From contig CM028334.1 of NCBI GenBank assembly GCA_016647705.1, forward strand, positions 6,677,046 to 6,741,045: a stretch of DNA of 64,000 nt. Direction: 5' to 3'. The notes beneath the pieces are model-generated. The model was not told where the DNA came from. It searched no databases and was given only the letters and a program-made list of their open reading frames with translations. This stretch comes from Eucommia ulmoides (taxonomy: Eukaryota; Streptophyta; Magnoliopsida; Garryales; Eucommiaceae). Positions 56,302 through 64,000 of this stretch are shown here, one piece after another. A program made the position numbers and the translations under genes. How positions within the stretch are numbered: position 1 is the first letter of the stretch; each line of letters starts with the position of its first letter.

Positions 56302-57218
56302 TTGAGCGCCCGATAATTGATGCACATACGTAGCGAGCTATCTTTCTTCTTCTGGAACAACACTGGTGCTCCATATGGTGCTTTAGACACCCGTAAGTGT
56401 CCGGCATCTAGTAACTCCTTCAATTGCCTCCTTAATTCTTCGAGCTCCAGAGATGACATGCGATATGGTGTCATGGTCGGAGGTTTGGCATCGGGTTCCA
56501 GGTCGATCTTGTGATCCACCTCTCTGCGGGGTGGGAGCTTCTTGGGTAGCTCTGTTGGCATGACGTCCTTGAATTCCTCAAGGAATGTCTTAATGTTTCC
56601 AGGGACATTGGGCAAGTTTGGAGCTATGGGGTCATTCGACGTTTCTTTCAGTACAACAAGGTAACTGGTTTCTCCCTTCTTGAACGCCTTCTTCAACTGC
56701 ATAGCGGACAAAGCTTGCTTTTTTATTTTGGCAGCACATTCCGTAGGGACCCTGCAAGCCATGCCGCTATCCATAATGCATACTAAATTAGCGAAAGGAA
56801 TGGGGAAAACGTTTACTTTATCAAGGCATTCCATGCCGATCACGACCTTGAAGTTGTCCATAGGTACCACCGACATATCCATCGTTCCTTCCCATTGTCC
56901 AATGTTGGCTCGTATGCCTCGTGCTACTCCGTGTAATGGTTGGACCGCTGAGTTTACGGCCTTTAAAGTTCCTCCTTCTTTGACGAAGTTAAGTTTCAAT
57001 CGTTTCGCCTCGTCCAAGGAGACAAAATTGTGGCTTGCCCCAGTATCGATAAGGGCCTTAGCGAGTACTCCATTGATCTTGGCTTCAACAAACATCAGCC
57101 CTTTTGGAGAAGCTTCTTGTCTCGAGCACTTTGCCTTGATAGCGTTCAGCAGACGAAGGGAGCCCATATGTACCTCGTCCCCTTGTTTCTTGTGTTGTTC
57201 TTGATACTCCGTTGTCAT
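56302..57218 (-). pseudogene. Protease and start of RT of element F
   Basis: The minus-strand frame is open for over 300 codons. It reads KGLMFVEAKINGVLAKALID, TGASHNFVSLDEAKRLKLNF with the LIDTGASHNF protease motif, then ELPKKLPPRREVDHKIDLEP, PYRMSSLELEELRRQLKELL and SSLRMCINYRALN where the solo LTR cuts in. The codons after ALN belong to the LTR. A zinc knuckle (CFICDGLHWACECPK) lies just upstream in this same frame (57230-57276), followed by a TGA. Confidence 0.93.
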
Positions 57219-57223
57219 GGCGC

Positions 57224-58468
57224 TTAGTGTTTTTCATTTGGGACATTCACACGCCCAATGTAGTCCATCGCAAATGAAACAATTGGATTTGGACTGAGAA
57301 CGATCCTTGGCATTCTATGACCTTTCCTTCCAAGATGAGGACGAGGGTTTGTGACCCCTGCATCTTGTTTTCTATGGCCACTTTGGGAGGATCTGTGTTC
57401 TCCCCCACTTTGTCCTTGATTATACCTTCTGGGCCTGTTTTTCACTTTGGTGGTTTCACCCCTTAAACTATAGTCGATTAGTGATTCGGCTACGGCTATA
57501 GCGGTAGAGAGGTCTTGCACACCTCGGTGCGTCAATTCTGTCTTGGCCCAATTTTGCAACCCATCAAGGAAGTAGAATAATTTATCCTTGTCAGCCATAT
57601 CTGGGATTTCTAGTGTTAGAATTGTGAATTCTTTCACGTAGTCCGAGATAGACCTCGTTTGTTTTAGCCAGCGGAGCTTACCCCTCGCTTCTGCCTCGGC
57701 ATTTTCAGGATAAAATTGCTTCTTGATTTCTCTTTCGAAATCGTCAAACGTATTAACCACACACGTACCTCTGGAGATTTCTTCTTCCTTCCGACGCCAC
57801 CATAGTAGTGCTGTGTCTGTAAGGTACGTTACCACATTATTGATCTTTGAGGATTCGCGTACCATCCCCTTGGCAACGAAGTATCGTTCTAGTCCACAAA
57901 GAAAGTTGTCCAGTTCTCGAGCGTTCTGCTTGCCCGAGAAAGTGCTTGGTTTCGGAATGTCAATATCCGAGACCTCGCGAGTGGTAGTAATCCCCAACGA
58001 GACCACCTTCTTGCACAAAGCCCAATCCGATCGGGCCTCCTCCAGTTCCTCCTGGATTTTGGTGAGTTCACCTCCATAGTAACTTCTAAGGCTTTTCTCC
58101 AACTCAACCCAAACGTTGGAAACTTCGCCTACAAAGTGTTTCTTTATGTTGTTTAGCTCTAAGAAGACTTAGTCTCGAAGAGCACGTACCTCACCTCGTA
58201 GGGATTCACCAAGTTCACGAAGGGACACCTTCATAGCTTCGTTGATGGCTTATTCCTCGGCCTCGAAGCCATCAAGATATTGCCCCATGTCCTTAAAGTC
58301 AAACATAACTTTCACCATCGTCTCCTCCAAGCTAGCCATCCGTTCGTCAAGGCTTGAGATAAGGTCTCTCGACTTGCCTCTCTTACTTTGGTGGGTAATG
58401 GGACGACTCTCCTCCTGACCGCGTTCCATCACAGGTTCCTCCAAGTTTGATGTTCCAGTTGACGCCAT
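57224..58468 (-). pseudogene. gag: gag of element F
   Basis: It starts at ATG 58468 (MASTGTSNLEEPVMERGQEE) about 28 bp inside the PBS. The first 72 codons include a coiled-coil-like stretch and end at a TAA (58250); a second in-frame stop lies near 58167. From 58102 it is open: IDIPKPSTFSGKQNARELDN, TDTALLWWRRKEEEISRGTC, DDFEREIKKQFYPENAEAEA and RWLKQTRSISDYVKEFTILT, the standard chromovirus capsid order. A frameshift near 57290 moves the zinc knuckle into the protease frame. Confidence 0.92.
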
Positions 58469-58495
58469 CGCTACAATCCAAGCTTGATGCCTTGA

Positions 58496-58507
58496 GCTCT
58501 GATACCA
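58496..58507 (-). other. Primer-binding site of element F
   Basis: Minus-strand TGGTATCAGAGC, two bases from the LTR, is the standard initiator-tRNA-Met site. Confidence 0.92.
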
Positions 58508-58509
58508 GC

Positions 58510-59020
58510 TGTCATGGACTTACTTTCCCAAAGTAACCGTGCGACACTTAGCCTCGATTCTAACCTCTTGGAAGTGTTAAGTAAGACTTACCAAGACAAA
58601 CTACCAAACAAACTTTAAGAAGGAACAAAGGAAGGAAAACTATAGATCTTACAAGAGTAAGAGAGCAAGAGAGAGCTTGGGATAATGAGAGCTTGTATTA
58701 CTTGATTCCCAACTTGGTGAGGAGCAAATGATCTTCCTCCCTTTTATATAAGCCAAGGGCCTTATAATGGATGGCCGAGATCATTTCAATCTAACGACTA
58801 CAATCAATCGTCTAGAGAATTCTACTAGATATTTACAAAAGAGAGTTCTAGAAAATGTGGTATCTAGGGTGCTCCACATTTCTTTATAATACCCTAGAAT
58901 ATTCTAGAAAATGGGAAGCGTCCAAGAGTACCTATTTCCCCTACTCTATATATACAAGACTTACCTTCCATACTTAGAGAATTTATCTAGTAGGAAGGCT
59001 AATGTGTATGGGGTGTTACA
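58510..59020 (-). repeat. 5' LTR of element F
   Basis: On the minus strand it runs TGTAACACCCCATACAC to AAGTAAGTCCATGACA. A minus-strand TATATAAA box lies near 58742-58749. Confidence 0.93.
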
Positions 59021-59226
59021 GTTAGCTCTTTTTCCCTACCTTCTTTTCATTTTCACCTTATATTTGGGGGGGGGGGGGGGAGGGGGGAAAAGTGGCGGGA
59101 ACAAGTTTTTATCTCTCCATTTTCTTTTTCCTTTTCTTTTTCATCTCATACCAAACACATTTCTTTTCATTATCCACCCTATTTTTCAATCCATTTTATT
59201 TTCCACTCTACCAAACATACCCTAAG
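59021..59226. other. T-rich spacer with a G-run
   Basis: It holds a G14 run at 59068-59081 and ends CTACCAAACATACCCTAAG, reminiscent of DNA-transposon ends, but I find no partner repeat. Confidence 0.45.
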
Positions 59227-59547
59227 TGTAATACCCCAGAAATTCATATTTTGTGAAAATGTTATTTTATATAAATATTTTTGGAGACGGTTTCGTAAAT
59301 TTGTGGTATAAATATATACTTGATAATTTTTAGAGTTACATGTTAAATTCATACTTTTTTAAAATACTATTTTACATATGTCTTATACTTTTGGGTCATT
59401 TTGTATATTACGAAAAATTTAAGGTATATATATATATATATATATAAAGACCGCCCATTCACTTATCATTTACTATTATATTATTATTATCAATAAGGAT
59501 TGTGGATCAACCTATACACATGTAATATAAATTTTTGGGGTATTACA
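59227..59547. repeat. Short LTR-derived unit with inverted ends
   Basis: It starts TGTAATACCCCAGAAATT, as in element E LTRs, and ends AATTTTTGGGGTATTACA, an inverted match to its own start. The first 150 bp follow the element E LTR (GGTTTCGTAAATTTGTGGTA). It is most simply an internally deleted solo LTR of 321 bp; no target duplication is clear. Confidence 0.7.
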
Positions 59548-59556
59548 ATTAGCACC

Positions 59557-59559
<3 letters not shown>

Positions 59560-59590
<31 letters not shown>
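59560..59590. repeat. (AT)n microsatellite
   Basis: About 30 bp of alternating AT. A shorter one is at 59424-59446. Confidence 0.9.
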
Positions 59591-59593
<3 letters not shown>

Positions 59594-59879
59594 CTCATTT
59601 ACATCCAGGGTCGGGTCGTCGGATCAAGAGACAAACATGAAAGACATTCGTAGTCGTTGGATTACTTTTATTTGGAGCTGCACATGCTTATCATCACATA
59701 GTCCATTTTTATTTCATAGAGCATTTATGAGTTACTTTTACTTTTTTAGAGACTTACCATCACTGTGCCTTGCTTCACTTTATAGACTGACCTTTTGAGA
59801 GTTGAGACTTACTTTCATAACCTTAGCTTCATTTCTTTCTTCTACTTAGCTTCTTCTCCTCTCCGCCAAATTCATCTCC

Positions 59880-62800
59880 GCTCCCATCTTGTAGAAAATT
59901 GAACTGCAACCCTCCCTCTCCTTCACTCTCGCTTCTATCTCTTTCCCTTTCATTTTGCAGGCTACCGCCGCCACCACACCGTCGCCGGAACCCCTATCCC
60001 TACGTCGCTCCCCAACCTCAATCACTGTGCCTTCACATCGCAGTTTCCTCATCTTCAATCTCATTCGTTGCCGTCGCCACCTCCGAGCCACTGCTACTAC
60101 AAGATCTGCCATGAACATGGCCTCGAACCATCTCCATTGCAACAGCCAGGTTGCCACCACGCTATTATCTTATTTCTTCTCCGAAACCCTAACCCTATTC
60201 TCATTAAAATTGATTTCTGTTTCTGATTTGGGAAACATTAACTTCCAATTGGGTCTTGAGTTGGCTAAATCTAAGTTTAATTTTTCTAACTTTGCATCAG
60301 ATTTCTCTCTATTTTTTCCCCCATTTTTATTGTTCTTATTTGCATCATTTTACAGGTACATGCAAGGTTGTTCTCTTGAAGGGCCCATTTCTTCCACCAT
60401 TTCTACATAAGTGAAGAATCTATTTCTCTCTCCACACCACAGACGCTAACATCACCAAACATACTGGTCAAGAAATGGCTAATTTTGATTTTTTTTTTTA
60501 ATATTACTGATTTTGATTTTCTTTTTTGCCGAAGCTTTCATGGTTGAAGACACTAGAGAACATATGGTTCAACATCAAGAGAAAATCTGAGGTATCATTT
60601 TTTGTTTTCGATTTGAATCGACGAAAAGATTGAACAGGAGAAACTATGATCGAATTTGTCCAAAAACATGTTCTTTTAACTGTAAAGAAAAATATGCATC
60701 GTATTTGTTGAAAACATCTAATTAATTTTGAACTAATCTCCCATCTTTCCCTTTCAGGTGCTTCACCATGGTCAACCACACCTTACTGCATCTTCATACT
60801 CAGTGGTAAATTAGTTACTGTTATTTATTAGTTTTTCATTTATATTAATATCTTATTTTTGTTTGATTTCCCTAAACACATGGATTCATAGCTTGAAGGA
60901 TTTGATTTAATTACTCAGTTTTTCCAGCATAATTGATGGCACTGACCATCTCAGACTTGGTTTCATTTCTCAGGTTTTTATTTCTGGGAATAGAAACTAA
61001 AATTGGGAAACTGAAACTCTGAGGAACAAGGTCCAATTTGTTTGTTTTGCATTTGTTTGAAATTTATGTTCTCAATTATTTTCTATCTATTTCTATTTTT
61101 TTTTAAACAATTTTTATGATGTGAGGTAAACAATAAAACTTTTAGGTACTATCTTTTTTTTGTTCTCGGAAAAATAGGAATGCAGTTCTCCTCGACAATC
61201 AGCGACTTCCCCATGGCTATCTAGGTAAGCATCGTCACCCTCTTGCTCTTCTCTGTGTACTCTTCCAAATGTGTTTATGCATATTCCTATTTTGAATTTC
61301 GTCAATAGTAAGCCTAGAGTGTTCGATGAAATGCATGATAAGATCAAATAAAACTGACATCTCGCCAAATCCCTTATCGTTCTGACAAAATCTGGCAAAT
61401 TGACAGATGAATTACTGTTTGGAGGGAGAGAGTGCTGACGGAACATTGGTTATCAATATAGAAGAACAAGTTTATTGGAGGTTTTTGTTCTTATAACTTG
61501 AAGCATCATGTTCTTATTATATACACATACTGCATTTTTTAATTCTTCGATAAGAGCTTTGAAATGAATATCGATCTTTAGATGTACAACTGAAATATAA
61601 GCTTTGGACAATCGTCTAAGTCTAAGTGCTTTGTAATATCGGATTGATTTATATTTTTAGGTGACAGTGAACACTCACATTTTGTTAAAGGTTTTAATTA
61701 TGCTTCTCAAATGTTGTCGCTAACCATCTTATGTTTTAATCATTCTTAATGCTTTAGGAGTTCATCACTTTTAAGTTTTAAACAAATGTTGTCGCTGACC
61801 AGTTGTGCTGTGTTTTGTTTCTTACTTTTGTACAACATGATCTTCTTAAAAATTTTTTAATATCTCTCCCTTCATTCCTCGATTCTGAAATGTTTTTCTT
61901 TTATGCATTTTCTAATTTTCTGTTTTTATTTTCTAATTTTGTTTATATTTTCAAGTTTTCAATTTTACTATTCACTGTCCTTGCCCTTCTGACAACGATG
62001 ATAAAGATCTATTTTCTAATTCATGTTTTCAAATTGTTTCTGAGTTTTTGTTTTGTTTTTAATTTATGTTTAAGTTTAAACTGTTTAAATTCATTGCGTT
62101 ATAGTGTAGAATGTCAATTTCTTTTCCTTACTGCCAACATTTGTGGATATATGATTTAAAACATAAATGGTTCCCTCTCATTCCTTTTTTAGGTGGTGGA
62201 TTTCCCTTTTCCTATTTAGTTTTGTATTGTTGTTGTCAACTGTGCAATGTGATGTTGTTCGAATTTCTATTTTAGGTACTTCTTGATTGCATTAGGTATT
62301 TGGGGAGGTTTTTTAGTTAGATGAATGTTGATTGATATCTTGGCGTGTATAGTTTTATTCACATATTATTGGTATTTTGCAATTTAAAAAAGGAAGGTTA
62401 TGAATTGCAGGTACTGATACGGTTGTGCGGGATTCGGGTAGGACAATTGAAAAATGAAAATGTAAGTACTGAATTATGTTAAATTTGTTCCCAGATTACT
62501 GTTTTTGTTCAATGTTTTCTTAAGAACAAAAACAAAAATCTGAGCCGAAACATAAATACCCTTTTTTTTTTCCCAATTTCTTCCATTGTTTTTCTTTCCC
62601 TTTTTCTTTTTTTTCCTAAGGAGCGCCAACAAAAAAATAATAAATGGAATTTCAGTTCATCAGTTCCCAAATCCACCACAAAATAGGTATTGATCTTTGA
62701 TTTTATTCTCCATTTTAATTTAAGAAATAAAATTTCAGTGTCTTTTTCCATTTATTTATGGTTGGGTTTTGGATATCATTATTTGCTTGATCTTTTTCAT

Positions 62801-63310
62801 TTTGGCAAAAAATTCTTATCAAATCTATCACAAAACATGTATTGATCACTGATTTTATCTACACATTTAACAACAAATATGTAATTTTTGTCTTTTTTTC
62901 TGCGGTTTCTGATTCAGTTTTGTATCTCATTGATTGCTTGATGTTTGTGTGTTTTTTTTTTTTTTTTGCAGAAATAGTCCTCAAATAAGATGATATTTGT
63001 TTGACTGGAAAGAAAATAAGATACGCAATAACAGTGTAGATTAAGGTAAATTTTTGGATATCTAAATATATTGTCTTATTTCTATTTGATTTTTTCGCTT
63101 CTGTTGAATTTTTGGTGAATTTTTGCTTCCGTTTGCGTTCATTCCATTTATGTTGAATTTTTGCTTCTGCCAATAATTGGACCTTATTTCGGATCTGGAC
63201 ATGCAAATCTCTGACTTGATTTATTATTGAAATATAATAATGTATGCAATAGTTAACTAATCTTCTGTTTGATTTCGGTTATAGGAACATAAATCAAAGG
63301 CATAGTTTTG
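59880..63310 (+). other. Possible spliced transcript, no protein recognised
   Basis: A C-rich, TC-rich leader-like segment (59880-60130) contains several ATGs and a frame from 59955 to 60410 (MQATAATTPSPEPLSLRRSP) with no known domain. Downstream are short segments bounded by good splice signals: TTTCAG before 60758 and CAG|TGGTAAAT near 60806; TTGCAG before 62411 and AATGTAAGT at about 62460; T-run plus TTGCAG before 62971 and AAG|GTAAAT near 63046. The intervening DNA is T-rich, as plant introns are. This suggests a gene or long non-coding RNA, but no conserved product can be named. It is not clearly repetitive, unlike the rest of the window. Confidence 0.35.
62661..62950. repeat. Diverged tandem duplication of about 150 bp
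   Basis: CAAATCCACCACAAAATAGG and TATTGATCTTTGATTTTAT at 62667-62704 recur as CAAATCTATCACAAAACATG and TATTGATCACTGATTTTAT from 62820. Both units end in ATTGCTTGAT-like words. Confidence 0.7.
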
Positions 63311-64000
63311 CTTTCCGTTGGTTTCTGTCATGCTAAAAATAATGAAATGTATGATTACATCATTCATCGGAACATTTGAACCTAAGCACAAGAAATGTAG
63401 TCATAAATCTATATTTAAGAGCTAGAAAACCTTATATTCTCTATCCTAGAGGTTAAAAATGTTATAGACCGAAGAATAGCAATATAATAGTGATATAAAA
63501 TTCTCAATTTGTTTATTCTTTATATCGGTACATGGGAATGGGACACTACTAGGATAGAATTGAATGAAAATGAGAAATAGATTCCATTTCTAATATGGGT
63601 AGTTTTGAGTTAATCAGCTCAGCTAAGGATAAAGATGGTCAGAAGCGTCATTAAGCAAAAATCATTCAATTAAATATCAACAATGTGAGGATGAAGTAAT
63701 TTTTTTAGGGTTTAGGGTTCAATTTAATCTTCCGTTTGATTTCGATTCTGGGAACAAAAATCAAAGGTTTGTTGGATCATCTTGGTGTTTTTTTTTTATC
63801 ATACAAACAATTTCTATTTTGTTTAATATTGTGAACTGTTTGTATTATGTTCTATTTTATATTGCGAACAGTTTGTATTATGATGATTGAATCTTATAGA
63901 ATATATATGTTGCATCAACTTGAGCACTACGTGTGTGTTTGTATTTTGATTCATATTTTGATTAGACATTTTAAGAAATTCTAATTTCATAGGTTAATTG
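63311..64000. other. AT-rich sequence, nothing recognised
   Basis: A 42 bp word (TTCCGTTTGATTTCGATTCT, AACAAAAATCAAAGG) at 63725-63766 repeats 63259-63301. No gene is visible. Confidence 0.5.

Larger units (their letters stand above)
51653..59020 (-). mobile_element. Element F: chromovirus (Ty3/gypsy with chromodomain)
   Basis: Two 511 bp LTRs flank a minus-strand gag, protease, RT, RNase H, integrase and chromodomain. A C-terminal chromodomain defines chromoviruses; the exact clade (Galadriel-like or other) I cannot settle by eye. A solo LTR at 54740-56301 splits RT. Remaining damage is modest (a few stops and shifts), so it is younger than elements A, B and E. I see no clear target duplication: left flank CGTTT, right flank GTTAG. 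Confidence 0.92.

Noticed and set aside
59846..60160. Arg-rich minus-strand frame
   Set aside because: It is the reverse of a TC- and CCG-rich leader-like segment and shows no domain.
61803..62159. Hydrophobic frame of 118 codons resembling a membrane protein
   Set aside because: The DNA is T-rich and gives Phe/Leu in any frame; there are no flanking signals and no family resemblance.

Overview
This 64 kb window is nuclear DNA of a flowering plant, probably a eudicot. It is AT-rich and consists almost entirely of LTR retrotransposons nested in one another. I see no intact cellular gene, no rRNA or tRNA gene and no bacterial feature. Every protein-like stretch up to about 59 kb comes from a retrotransposon or transposon, and nearly all carry stops or frameshifts. 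All identifications come from reading motifs, not from database searches.

Layout. (1) 1-1318: a minus-strand LTR-type remnant that truncates the next element. (2) 1319-17435: element A, a plus-strand Tat-lineage Ty3/gypsy element with gag, protease, RT, RNase H, a second archaeal-type RNase H and integrase, then a spliced gene on the opposite strand, then a 3' LTR. A solo LTR (1469-2864) splits its gag, and a gag-only element (9457-13785) splits its antisense gene. (3) 17480-18304: a Harbinger-like DNA element. (4) 18405-19803: another LTR copy. (5) 20350-39208: element B, a second copy of the A family on the minus strand. It faces A tail to tail and is broken by a 2.8 kb solo LTR (22715-25505) and by a complete 8.8 kb gag-only Ogre-like element (25908-34682). 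(6) 39209-45873: LTR pieces, a 2.8 kb LTR with leader (element D) and two RNase H fragments. (7) 45874-51652: a Del/Tekay-like element (E) whose coding part is gone; it holds a hAT BED-finger relic and duplicated LTR-like blocks. (8) 51653-59020: element F, a minus-strand chromovirus with gag, protease, RT, RNase H, integrase and chromodomain, split by a solo LTR (54740-56301). (9) 59021-64000: small repeats, then about 4 kb of lower-repeat sequence with exon-like segments.

The order of events can be read from target-site duplications: GCTCT, TGGAA, GTAAG and TTGAG are perfect 5 bp duplications around four of the insertions. When these are removed, the host reading frames rejoin.

The most interesting signals are structural. 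They are: (a) a 24-unit minisatellite in the Ogre-like 3' UTR whose units keep an inverted repeat through paired base changes; (b) a conserved hairpin box in the long Del-type LTRs whose stem also changes in pairs, next to a fast-changing slot of small hairpin repeats; (c) a spliced antisense gene conserved in two copies of a Tat element, with its own TATA box; and (d) an LTR family carrying arrays of 10-12 bp palindromes whose centres differ but stay palindromic.
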